This document shows positions 8,111 through 16,652 of a DNA stretch of 39,783 nucleotides, one piece after another. Numbering within the stretch: position 1 is the stretch's first letter; every line of letters begins with the position of its first letter. The translations under genes and the position numbers were made by a program. Below the pieces are notes generated by a model that worked only from the letters and a program-made list of their open reading frames with translations, had not been told where the DNA came from and searched no databases. Source of the stretch: Flavobacteriales bacterium (GTDB lineage Bacteria; Bacteroidota; Bacteroidia; Flavobacteriales; PHOS-HE28); the NCBI GenBank assembly GCA_008016945.1, contig SSGN01000185.1:1-39783 (forward strand), given 5' to 3'.

Positions 8111-9913
8111 ATGTCCGTCGATCCCGCCATGTTCCAAGATAGACTGCAAGCTCTTCTGGCTCCCGCACTCCAAGCCGCGTTCCAACGATCATTCAACCAT
8201 GAGCTGGATCCACGAAACATAGGGTTCCAACACACGCGCCCGGAGTTCGAGGGAGACCTCACCATCAACGTGTTCCCCTTCCTGAAGATCAGCGGTATGG
8301 GGCCGGAGCAGACGGCAAAGGTCATTGGCGACCACCTCGTGGCGAACGTGGAAGAAGTGGTGCGCTACAACGTGGTCAAAGGATTCCTCAACATCGTGAT
8401 CGGCGACACCTACTGGCTCCAGTTCCTTCAGGAAGTGGCCGGGAAGGATCTACTCGCGCTTCCGTCGTCGGGAAAGAAAGTGATGGTGGAGTACGCCAGT
8501 CCGAACACCAACAAGCCGCTGCACCTCGGGCACCTCCGGAACATCTTCCTGGGTTGGAGCGTGAGCCGTATCCTGGAAGCGGCGGGCAACGAGGTGATCA
8601 AGGTACAGGTGATCAACGACCGCGGCATCCACATCTGCAAGAGCATGCTGGCCTGGCAGAAGCGTGGTCAAGGTGAAACACCAGCCACATCGGGACTCAA
8701 GGGCGACAAGCTGGTGGGGAAGTACTACGTGGAATTCGACAAGATGTACCGTGCAGAGGTACAGGAACGGATAGCAGCAGGAAGTAGCAAGGAAGATGCG
8801 GAGAAGAGCGCACCGATCCTGCTCGAAGCCCAGGAGATGCTGCGAAAATGGGAGGCGAACGACCCCGAGGTGCGCGCCTTGTGGCAGCTGATGAACGGCT
8901 GGGTCTACGAAGGGTTCAACGCCACCTATGCACGTATCGGGGTGGACTTCGACAAGAACTACTACGAGAGCCAGACCTACGTATTGGGCAAGGCCGATGT
9001 GCTCGAGGGCCTGTCGAAAGGAGTGTTCTACGAGAAGGATGGTGCGGTATGGGTGGACAACACCGCCGATGGGCTTGACGAGAAAGTGCTGCTCCGCCGG
9101 GATGGCACCAGCGTGTACATGACCCAGGACATCGGCACGGCGATCAAGCGTTTCGAGGAATTCCCAGGCCTGTCCAAGCTCATCTATACCGTGGGCAACG
9201 AGCAGGACTACCACTTCAAGGTGCTGTTCCTCATCCTCAAGAAGCTCGGCTTCACATGGGCCAGCGAGCTCTTCCACCTGAGCTACGGCATGGTGGACCT
9301 GCCCAGTGGGAAGATGAAAAGCCGCGAAGGCACCGTGGTGGATGCCGATGACCTGATCCAGGAAGTGGTGGATGCGGCCCGGGCGGTGACCACCGAACTC
9401 GGCAAGCTGGACGACTTCAATACGGAGGAGAAGAACGCGCTGTTCGAGATGATCGGCCTGGCCGCCTTGAAATACTTCCTGCTGAAGGTCGACCCGAAGA
9501 AGCGGATGCTCTTCGACCCAGCGGCCAGCATCGACATGCAGGGCCACACGGGACCGTTCATCCAATACACCTACGCACGGATCAGAAGCCTGTTGCGAAA
9601 GGCCGGTGAGGGAGCACCCAGCGCACCCGTGATCCACCACACCCTGCTGCCCGAAGAACGCGTCGTGGTGAAGCTCCTGCACCAGTTCCCCGCTGTGCTC
9701 CACGAGGCCGCCACCCGGCTGGACCCATCCTCCGTGGCGAACCACACCTACGAATTGGTGAAAGCGTACAATGGCTTCTACCAGACCGTACCCGTGCTGA
9801 AGGAGGAGGATCCCGCCAAGCGCGCGTTCCGCCTCCAGCTCAGTGATCGTGTTGCGACCGCCACGAAGAAGGCCATGTGGTGCTTGGGTATCGAGGTACC
9901 GGAGCGGATGTGA
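8111..9913 (+). CDS. argS: Arginyl-tRNA synthetase
   Basis: 600 residues, typical length. Class I synthetase that charges tRNA-Arg with arginine using ATP. After an N-terminal additional domain (about 1-115) the catalytic fold begins with ASPNTNKPLHLGHLRN; HLGH at 138-141 is the HIGH signature. KMKSREG at 401-407 stands at the KMSKS position. The C-terminal DALR anticodon-binding domain starts near residue 490 with GPFIQYTYARIRSLLRKA and ends MWCLGIEVPERM, a typical ArgRS terminus. The ATG at 8111 fits the conserved N-terminus; the open frame upstream contains the promoter. It converges on the SprF-like gene, with 6 nt between the two stops. Confidence 0.97.
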   Translation: MSVDPAMFQDRLQALLAPALQAAFQRSFNHELDPRNIGFQHTRPEFEGDLTINVFPFLKISGMGPEQTAKVIGDHLVANVEEVVRYNVVKGFLNIVIGDTYWLQFLQEVAGKDLLALPSSGKKVMVEYASPNTNKPLHLGHLRNIFLGWSVSRILEAAGNEVIKVQVINDRGIHICKSMLAWQKRGQGETPATSGLKGDKLVGKYYVEFDKMYRAEVQERIAAGSSKEDAEKSAPILLEAQEMLRKWEANDPEVRALWQLMNGWVYEGFNATYARIGVDFDKNYYESQTYVLGKADVLEGLSKGVFYEKDGAVWVDNTADGLDEKVLLRRDGTSVYMTQDIGTAIKRFEEFPGLSKLIYTVGNEQDYHFKVLFLILKKLGFTWASELFHLSYGMVDLPSGKMKSREGTVVDADDLIQEVVDAARAVTTELGKLDDFNTEEKNALFEMIGLAALKYFLLKVDPKKRMLFDPAASIDMQGHTGPFIQYTYARIRSLLRKAGEGAPSAPVIHHTLLPEERVVVKLLHQFPAVLHEAATRLDPSSVANHTYELVKAYNGFYQTVPVLKEEDPAKRAFRLQLSDRVATATKKAMWCLGIEVPERM

Positions 9914-9919
9914 GCCCGA

Positions 9920-10921
9920 TCAGAACTTCGGGCACGGCACCACCTTGTGCCTACGGGCCTTGGCTTTGCGCGGCCATTCGTAGATCAGGCTCAGTTCGTG
10001 GGCACCGGCGCTCTTCATGGTGAGCTTGCTGATGGTGATGTCGTAGCTGTAGGTGATCCGTAGCTGCTTCTCGGTCTCGAACCCGGCCATGAGGATCATG
10101 GCCTCGCTGTTGCTGTAGCCCTTCTGGTACGCTTTGGCGATGGGCAGCCCCCGGTACCAAACACCTCCGCTGATCCTGTTGTGCTCAATGTAGCCTCCAA
10201 CGTCGAGCTGATCCCATTTGCCTTGCGCCTTGTAGTGCGCCGCAAGGGTCATCCGGGTCTCGCTGCGGATCAACTTGTGTCCATCCAGCGGGAATCTGTA
10301 CCCGACATGCACCGTGGTCCGTACCGGAACGTTGGCCACACCATCCACCATCAGGCTCGTATTGGGCCGGTTGAGATGGTTGAAGGAAGCCCCTGCCCAG
10401 AACTGTTCGCTATAGTACAAGCCACCGGCGGCCAGATCGAGGTAGCTGGTATTGGGCACCATGGAAGCCTCCACGGACGTGGGGGCGTTATCACGGATCA
10501 CCTGATCCGCGAACAGATAGCCATCGGGCGAAACGCTGCGCAGGGTATAGCCCGGCCTGATCCCGAACCGGATCGCCTGGCGCCGGTTGAGGCGTGCCTC
10601 ATAACTATAGCTCATCGCAATGGTGGTGAACGAAAGGCCGAACGAGCCGGCCTTATCGCGCATCACGAAACCACCCAGCCCACTATGCGCTCCGGCGAAA
10701 TTGTGGTCGTAGGCGAAGGAATAGGTCTCATAGCCGGGCTGTACACCGGGCCATTGCAACCGGTAGTTCAACGCCACGCGGTCCTGGAAGGTATTGCCGG
10801 TCAACGCGGGATTCAGGTACTGCGAAGCCGCATAGAACTGCGAGAACTGCGGATCCTGGGCCACGAGGTCCACGGTCCAAGCGAGCGATAGCAGGATGTA
10901 CGCGTGTCGCAGTGCCTTCAT
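9920..10921 (-). CDS. PorP/SprF-type T9SS outer-membrane protein
   Basis: 333 residues. The signal peptide MKALRHAYILLSLAWTVDLV ends near AQ and is followed by the family signature DPQFSQFYAASQYLNPALTG. The rest alternates beta-strands (YSYEARLNRRQAIRFGIRPG, AAGGLYYSEQFWAGASFNHL), as in an outer-membrane barrel. PorP/SprF proteins are needed for secretion or surface anchoring of type B sorting-domain cargo such as SprB. The ATG overlaps the stop of the 1604-residue cargo gene (ATGA, 10918-10921), so the two are almost certainly co-translated. I infer that this is the dedicated partner of that adhesin. Sequence alone does not separate PorP from SprF. Confidence 0.9.
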   Translation of the reverse strand: MKALRHAYILLSLAWTVDLVAQDPQFSQFYAASQYLNPALTGNTFQDRVALNYRLQWPGVQPGYETYSFAYDHNFAGAHSGLGGFVMRDKAGSFGLSFTTIAMSYSYEARLNRRQAIRFGIRPGYTLRSVSPDGYLFADQVIRDNAPTSVEASMVPNTSYLDLAAGGLYYSEQFWAGASFNHLNRPNTSLMVDGVANVPVRTTVHVGYRFPLDGHKLIRSETRMTLAAHYKAQGKWDQLDVGGYIEHNRISGGVWYRGLPIAKAYQKGYSNSEAMILMAGFETEKQLRITYSYDITISKLTMKSAGAHELSLIYEWPRKAKARRHKVVPCPKF

Positions 10922-13900
10922 CGGAACAGGGTAAGATCACTCAGCTTCTCCACGGTCTTGCCGTCCACGAACCGGAACCAGGTCTGCACCACGTACACAT
11001 CCTGTGGGCTGATCTGCCCACGGTAGTATCCGTCCCACCCGATATTCAGGTCGGTGCTCTCGAAGATCAATTCGCCCCACCGGTTGAAGACCCGCATGCG
11101 GAAGTCCTTCACGAAGCGCACGAATGGGTAGAACACATCATTGCTCAGATCCCCCGTGACCCAGTTGCCACCATTGCCATTGCTTTGGTCCCCCCCGGGA
11201 CCATTGGGGTTCGGCGTGAACGCCGTGGGGAGCACCACATCGTATACCGGTGTGATCGTGATGTTCTGGATCGCGGACGCGTCACAACCATGGTTATCCA
11301 CGACGACAAGCTCCACCTCGAACGTGCCGATGTCGCTGAAGGTGTAGCTCGGGTTCATCACCGAACTGGTGCCACCATCGCCGAACACCCAATCGTAACC
11401 CACGATGGTACCCGTGCTCTGATCGGTGAAGTCCACGTTGGCCGCATCGATGTTGGTGGAATACGTGGATGCCGTGAACGCGGCCGTGGGTGGTGCATAG
11501 GCGCGGACCAGCCCCGGCGTGGTGCTGGAACTGGTGCAGCCCAAGGGTGTGGTCACGGTGAGGCCCACGGTATAGGTTCCTTGCGGGTAGGTCACCAGTG
11601 GTGCCGTCATATGGCTGGTTTGTCCGTTCCCGAGCGTCCAGGTGTGCGTGACGTTACCGAGGTTCAGATCGGGGAACTGCACCGTAAGGGGGGCGCAACC
11701 TTCGGCGATCACCGGTGGCAACTGGAACGATGGTGCGTGTTCCAAACGCAGGGCGATGATGCGCTCGCGGTGATCCCCACAGGCATCGGTGACCGTTACG
11801 ACGATGTCCTGATCCGCTTGGATAGGCACCGCGTAGGGGCCGGTCCCGCTATAGCCGAAAGGCGACCAGCTGAATGCCACGGCGGCCGGGTATCCGGTAA
11901 GGGAGGCGCCCACGGTGGCCACACCACCCGTGCACGTGGTGGTATCGCCGTAGGTGCTGAACGTGGCCGTCGCGAGATCGAGCACCGTTACATGCACCGG
12001 GGTGGTGGGCCCGGCGCATCCGGCCTGATCCACCACGGTCAGTTGGATGGTCTGCGATACGGCGAATGCCAGTTGCACCGATGAATTACTTCCATACCCT
12101 CCCCAGTTGAAGAGGTATCCGCCGGCACCACCCGTAGCGCTGGCCTGATAGGTATGTACCGCATTCACACACACGGTATCCGGTGCATCCACCGCGACCA
12201 CCATGGGTTCGGGTTCTTGCACGGCATGGGTCACTTGGGCGGTGCAACCATGCCCATCGGTCACCGTGGCCGTATAGGATCCTGCGACCAGACCGGAAAG
12301 GATGGACCCGGCAGCGCCATTGCTCCAGGCAATGGTGTACGCCGGGGTGCCACCCTGCACATCCAACACGATGCTGCCGTTAGCACCACCGTGGCAGCTC
12401 ACATCGGTGCCGTTCACTTGGGCCACGACCAAGACCTGGGGTTCTCCGATGGTGGTCGAGAGCGTGGTATCGCACCCCAGGGCGTCGGTCACCGTCACCG
12501 CATAGGTACCTGCACCCAGTCCGGTGGCGGTAGCGGTGGTCTGCCCCAAAGCATCATTCCACTGATACGTTGTACCGGGCAAGTCTGGTGTGAAGGCGAT
12601 ACTGCCGTTCGCCTCACCGTAGCACAACGCGTTGGTCGCGGTGAGTGCCGCACTAAGGAAGCTGTTGGAAAGAGCGATATGGACCACATCACTCGCCGGA
12701 GGGCAGGTGGTGATGCCCACCGTGGTGAGCGTGAGATCCACACCACCGGCCAACACCTCCGCGGATGAAGGCATGTATTGGATGGACAGGCCATTGCCCA
12801 GGATGGTGCCACTTCCGCCGGACCACTGGCCTCCGGAAGCGTTCACCACGGATCCGATCAGCGCGATGGGGTAAGCGTTCATGCAACCGATCAGGTCCGG
12901 TCCGGCATTGGCCTGGTTGGGTTGCCCAGTAGCGGCGATGGTCCCGGTGGCACTGGCCGGGGCACACCCGTTCACATCGGATACCGTAACGGTGTATGAA
13001 CCGGCACCGGCGGTGATCGCCGGTGTTTGGGCGCCATTGCTCCAGGTGTAGGTATAGGGTGCGGTACCGCCGGAGGCCACTGCGGTCAAGGTGCCATCGG
13101 ATACGCCACCACAGGATTCGTTCACACTGGGCAGATCGGCAATGGTGATCGCCATGGGTTCAGCCACCGTCACGGTCATCACCGTATCGCATAGGAATTG
13201 ATCCGTTACGCGTACCGTATGGTCGCCTGCGGCGACAGCACTGATGGACTGGGTGACCTGGCCTCCTGGCAACCACTGGTAGGTAAGGTCCGTGGCCTGT
13301 GTGAGCACGGTGGCGGTACCGGTGGAGGTGCCGTTGCAACTGGCGTTGGTGGTTGCCGTGGTAAGACCAAGGAAGCTGCGCGGAAGGTTGATCACCAGAT
13401 CGTCACTGGCCTGTGGGCACACCGTATTGCCCACAGTGGACAAGGACAGCAAGACGGTGCCTGCAGCGATATCGCCAGGACCCGGGGTGTACTGCACAGC
13501 GGGGAAGGTCCCACTGAAGGTCCCGTCACCACCGCTCCAAGACCCGCTGGTGGCATTGGTCACGGTTCCGTTCAACGCGATGGCACCGCTGCCAGGGCAC
13601 GACACCAGGTCGTTACCGGCCATGGCGGCATTGGGCTGCCCGCTGGCCGTGATGGTGCCTTGTCCGGTTGCCGGGGCACAGCCGTTCATGTCGGTCACCG
13701 AAACGGTGTATGTCCCGGCCGTGGCGGTGATCACCGGGCCAACGGATCCGGTATCCCAGGCATAGGTGTAAGGGGCGGTACCTCCGGTGGCCATTGCGGT
13801 CAATGTGCCATCACCATCCCCCGCGCACGATTCCGGGGTGGGTGTGATGGAGGTGATGGACAGGGCTTGCGGCGATGCGATCAGCACGGACATGGTGGTA

Positions 13901-15732
13901 TCGCAACCATTGCCATCGGACACGAGCACGGTATAGGTACCAGCACCAAGGCCAGTGGCGGTGGATGTCACCTGCGCCGCAGGATCGCTCCAGAGGTAGC
14001 TGAACTCGGGTCCGCCCGGCAACACCATCGCCGCGCCATCGGAAGCCCCATGGCAATGCGCGTCGATGCCGCTCACCGCCATCCCCTGGAAACTGTTGAG
14101 CAGATCGATCCGCACGGTATCGGAGGCTGGAGGGCATCCCGTGTTCCCACTGGTGGTAAGGACCAGAGTAACGGAGCCTGCGGCGATCTCGGCCGCAGAA
14201 GGGGTATAGGTATTGGTGGGCCATGCACCGGACACGGTGCCCGTACCCGAGCTCCAGACCCCACCCGTGGCGTTCGTCACCGATCCGGAAAGAGCGATGG
14301 GCCAATCGCCGTGGCATACTTGAAAGTCGTTGCCTGCATTGGCCTGGTTGGGCTGAGCGCCCGCACCGATCACGGCAGGCAGGTCATCTTGCCGACAACC
14401 GTTGGCGTCCACCACGGTAACGGAATGCGTGCCCGCACCGGCCGTTATGCTCTGGCTGGAGGCGCCCGTGCTCCAAGTGTAGGTGTACGGTGCGGTACCT
14501 GCGGTCACGTTCACGGTGGCCGTACCGTTGCCATCGCCCAAGCACGCTTCGTCCACCACGGCGATGGTGGCAGCGAGGCCCGGCAACACCTCGATGGAAT
14601 ATACGTAGGTCTGGAACGCGGGGATCGGACATGCACCATCGTTCACGTTCACGATCACCGGGAAGAAACCGGAGGACCCCGGCTGCGCGGTCCAGCACAA
14701 CGTAGCGGTGATCGGGTTGGTGCCGGTGTACGTGAAGGTGGCGCCGGGCAGGGTGCTCAGCGCATTGGTGAACGCGGAGAGCACATTGGTGGCGTTCGGG
14801 TCCGAGATCACCATATCGAAGCAGAAGTCGCCGGACTCGCACACCTGGATGGACCGAGGTCCCGTGCTGGTGGCCTGTCCCGAAAGGTTGGTGACCAAGC
14901 CCGTGGCGGCATCCGGAGGGATGTTGGAACACGGGTAGGCCACGAACTGCATGTCGCGCATGATGGACCCGATCACGTTCCCGTTGGCATCATACTCCGT
15001 CACCTGCACCACCACCACCCAGTTACCGGCGGTGTTCAAGGTGAAGTTCATCAGTCCGGTCACCGGATCCAGGGTGATCCCCGGGATGGGCTGTGCAGGG
15101 GTGTACGGTACGGTATAGGGCACCGGTGTCCCGTTCACCATCCGCGCTCCGATCAACTGGTAGGAGAGGGAGTCCCCTTCGGCATCCACCGCACCATAGC
15201 TATAGGTCACCGGGTACCCCAGGCACACGTAGGGAATAGCAGTATTGGTGAACGTGGGCGAATCGTTGCACGGTGCATCCGCGCTGTTCAGCACGGATTC
15301 GATGTACATGTGGCGTGTACCTGGGTTGGTCAGGTTCACGATGGCGTTGTTGCGATAGATGTTGGTCCAGCTGATCTGCCAACTATCGCAAGGGGGCAGG
15401 GTGATGGTGCCGGTATAGGTATACTGCTGGATACCGGGCAGCGAACCTCCGTTGCAGGTGCTGTTCGGGAGCTGGAGGTCACAGAGCTGAGACAGTTCGG
15501 TGGCCCCATTATGGGTTACGGTGAGGTTCCTGTTCCCGCAAGGGCTGGTGAGCACCAGGTTGTAGGTGGGATCCACATTGATCCCCGCGCAATCGCGGTA
15601 CACCACCAACCGGATCCGATACTGGTTCGGACCGATGCACTCCCAGTAGATCTCGCCGCCACTCATGTGGGTGGCCATGGCGCCCATCCCGAACAACAGG
15701 AAGGATATCGTGGCAGCAAGGGTCCGGAGCAT
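10918..15732 (-). CDS. Giant T9SS-secreted adhesin with SprB repeats and CHU_C domain
   Basis: 1604 residues. A signal peptide (MLRTLAATISFLLFGMGAMA) is followed by an N-terminal module starting HMSGGEIYWECIGPNQYRIR, seen in Bacteroidota gliding/adhesion proteins. Residues 395-1107 hold three copies of a roughly 238-residue super-repeat. Each contains a SprB-type repeat (C-x-G-x3-G start, APYTYTWS core, TVTDxNGC end), a GQPNQANAG-type module ending CPPASD, and a second SprB repeat. One more SprB repeat follows (1108-1172), then two PKD-like domains (about 1340-1400 and 1412-1493, WVFGDGGTSS). The last 105 residues (LPTAFTPNPN, FNRWGELIFE, GWDGYYRGQ) form the type B gliding-associated C-terminal sorting domain. 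It is likely exported by T9SS to the cell surface and used in adhesion or gliding. Confidence 0.93.
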   Translation of the reverse strand: MLRTLAATISFLLFGMGAMATHMSGGEIYWECIGPNQYRIRLVVYRDCAGINVDPTYNLVLTSPCGNRNLTVTHNGATELSQLCDLQLPNSTCNGGSLPGIQQYTYTGTITLPPCDSWQISWTNIYRNNAIVNLTNPGTRHMYIESVLNSADAPCNDSPTFTNTAIPYVCLGYPVTYSYGAVDAEGDSLSYQLIGARMVNGTPVPYTVPYTPAQPIPGITLDPVTGLMNFTLNTAGNWVVVVQVTEYDANGNVIGSIMRDMQFVAYPCSNIPPDAATGLVTNLSGQATSTGPRSIQVCESGDFCFDMVISDPNATNVLSAFTNALSTLPGATFTYTGTNPITATLCWTAQPGSSGFFPVIVNVNDGACPIPAFQTYVYSIEVLPGLAATIAVVDEACLGDGNGTATVNVTAGTAPYTYTWSTGASSQSITAGAGTHSVTVVDANGCRQDDLPAVIGAGAQPNQANAGNDFQVCHGDWPIALSGSVTNATGGVWSSGTGTVSGAWPTNTYTPSAAEIAAGSVTLVLTTSGNTGCPPASDTVRIDLLNSFQGMAVSGIDAHCHGASDGAAMVLPGGPEFSYLWSDPAAQVTSTATGLGAGTYTVLVSDGNGCDTTMSVLIASPQALSITSITPTPESCAGDGDGTLTAMATGGTAPYTYAWDTGSVGPVITATAGTYTVSVTDMNGCAPATGQGTITASGQPNAAMAGNDLVSCPGSGAIALNGTVTNATSGSWSGGDGTFSGTFPAVQYTPGPGDIAAGTVLLSLSTVGNTVCPQASDDLVINLPRSFLGLTTATTNASCNGTSTGTATVLTQATDLTYQWLPGGQVTQSISAVAAGDHTVRVTDQFLCDTVMTVTVAEPMAITIADLPSVNESCGGVSDGTLTAVASGGTAPYTYTWSNGAQTPAITAGAGSYTVTVSDVNGCAPASATGTIAATGQPNQANAGPDLIGCMNAYPIALIGSVVNASGGQWSGGSGTILGNGLSIQYMPSSAEVLAGGVDLTLTTVGITTCPPASDVVHIALSNSFLSAALTATNALCYGEANGSIAFTPDLPGTTYQWNDALGQTTATATGLGAGTYAVTVTDALGCDTTLSTTIGEPQVLVVAQVNGTDVSCHGGANGSIVLDVQGGTPAYTIAWSNGAAGSILSGLVAGSYTATVTDGHGCTAQVTHAVQEPEPMVVAVDAPDTVCVNAVHTYQASATGGAGGYLFNWGGYGSNSSVQLAFAVSQTIQLTVVDQAGCAGPTTPVHVTVLDLATATFSTYGDTTTCTGGVATVGASLTGYPAAVAFSWSPFGYSGTGPYAVPIQADQDIVVTVTDACGDHRERIIALRLEHAPSFQLPPVIAEGCAPLTVQFPDLNLGNVTHTWTLGNGQTSHMTAPLVTYPQGTYTVGLTVTTPLGCTSSSTTPGLVRAYAPPTAAFTASTYSTNIDAANVDFTDQSTGTIVGYDWVFGDGGTSSVMNPSYTFSDIGTFEVELVVVDNHGCDASAIQNITITPVYDVVLPTAFTPNPNGPGGDQSNGNGGNWVTGDLSNDVFYPFVRFVKDFRMRVFNRWGELIFESTDLNIGWDGYYRGQISPQDVYVVQTWFRFVDGKTVEKLSDLTLFR
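12412..14550 (-). repeat. Three-copy ~715-bp coding super-repeat in the adhesin gene
   Basis: Residues 395-632 (14550-13837), 633-871 (13836-13120) and 872-1107 (13119-12412) have the same order of modules. The repeat-start cysteines (CLGDG 397, CAGDG 636, CGGVS 874) are 239 and 238 residues apart. Recurrent segments include TAPYTYTWS or TAPYTYAWD, GQPNQANAG or GQPNAAMAG, and CPPASD or CPQASD. The near-identical period suggests unequal crossing-over, and copy number may vary between strains. Confidence 0.75.
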
Positions 15733-15845
15733 GATTCGGCGCGGATGAGAGAAAGCGCCCGCATGCTCCTACGGGAGTGTCCGCAGAAAGGTTCCACCAC
15801 TCCTGAAATATCGTTCAGAAGCCGCGTCGTTGCTGAAAATATCGA

Positions 15846-16652
15846 TCAGCGCACGGTGCCTTCCCGGAGCACCTCGACCAACACGCGGACCAGCTCTTGG
15901 CGCTGTGCCGGGGAGGCCCGATCATTGAAATGCACATGCTTGAAACCGAGCATGGTGATCACTTCGATCCCGAACGTGCGTTGCTCTTCCGCCGTGGGGA
16001 GCACACCCGGATCAGCGGTCGTATCCTCCGCGCGCAGCGAAACAATTCGGGGCACTGCGGTCCGTGGCAAGGGCATGCGCAAGTTGTCCATCGATACCGC
16101 TGTATGGACCACTTCCGGGTGCTCTTGTGCCAGCAGCATGCTGATGTCCCCGCCGTTACTATGGCCGATCAGGTCCACCTTGTCGAGGGCCCACGTAGGT
16201 TCTTGCACCACCAAGGCTTGGCTCACCGCCAGCAGGTCCTGCACACCTCGATCCCAGATCGGTCGGCGCACGGTGCGCGGATCACCGCGCAAGGGCAATG
16301 GCGTATCGCCGGGAAGTTCGAGCTGCACGCTCACCACCGCGAACCCCGCGTCGGTCAAGCCCTGGGCGATACCACGGAAAAGTAGGTAGGTACCGGGGGC
16401 GCTGGCGTTATAGCCATGGCTTATCAGCACCACGGGGCAAGGCACTTCCGCCGGATGCGTGGGCCGCATGATGGCGATCGGTATCCGGCGTTCACGCACC
16501 GGATCGTATACCGAGGTGGTGTCCCATCCTTGGACGCTCGGCACCGGTTCAACGTCTTGCGCTGAGAGTACGCTTGGCGTTACGAGCAGCGGACCGATGG
16601 AGAGCAGCGCCGCCCGGAGGCATGCCCAGGTTCGATCCAGCATGCGGATCAT
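15846..16652 (-). CDS. Secreted alpha/beta hydrolase (dienelactone hydrolase-like)
   Basis: 268 residues. The N-terminal hydrophobic segment (about 12-30, ending VLSAQ) is a signal peptide. Residues 71-90 (PCPVVLISHGYNASAPGTYL) include the oxyanion-hole strand, and GHSNGG at 163-168 holds the nucleophile Ser165. Asp210 (RAED) and His239 or His241 (FKHVHFND) complete a plausible triad. It resembles secreted platelet-activating-factor-hydrolase or dienelactone-hydrolase-like enzymes; the ester substrate cannot be told from sequence. Its ATG overlaps the stop of the KUP transporter gene (ATGA, 16649-16652). A second in-frame ATG lies at 16643. 113 bp separate its stop from the adhesin start. Confidence 0.85.
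   Translation of the reverse strand: MIRMLDRTWACLRAALLSIGPLLVTPSVLSAQDVEPVPSVQGWDTTSVYDPVRERRIPIAIMRPTHPAEVPCPVVLISHGYNASAPGTYLLFRGIAQGLTDAGFAVVSVQLELPGDTPLPLRGDPRTVRRPIWDRGVQDLLAVSQALVVQEPTWALDKVDLIGHSNGGDISMLLAQEHPEVVHTAVSMDNLRMPLPRTAVPRIVSLRAEDTTADPGVLPTAEEQRTFGIEVITMLGFKHVHFNDRASPAQRQELVRVLVEVLREGTVR

Noticed and set aside
13198..16389. 1063-codon plus-strand open frame
   Set aside because: It lies antisense to the repeat adhesin and hydrolase genes. GC-rich codon bias leaves the opposite frame free of stops, and the translation is low-complexity (Gly/His/Arg-rich) with no domain.
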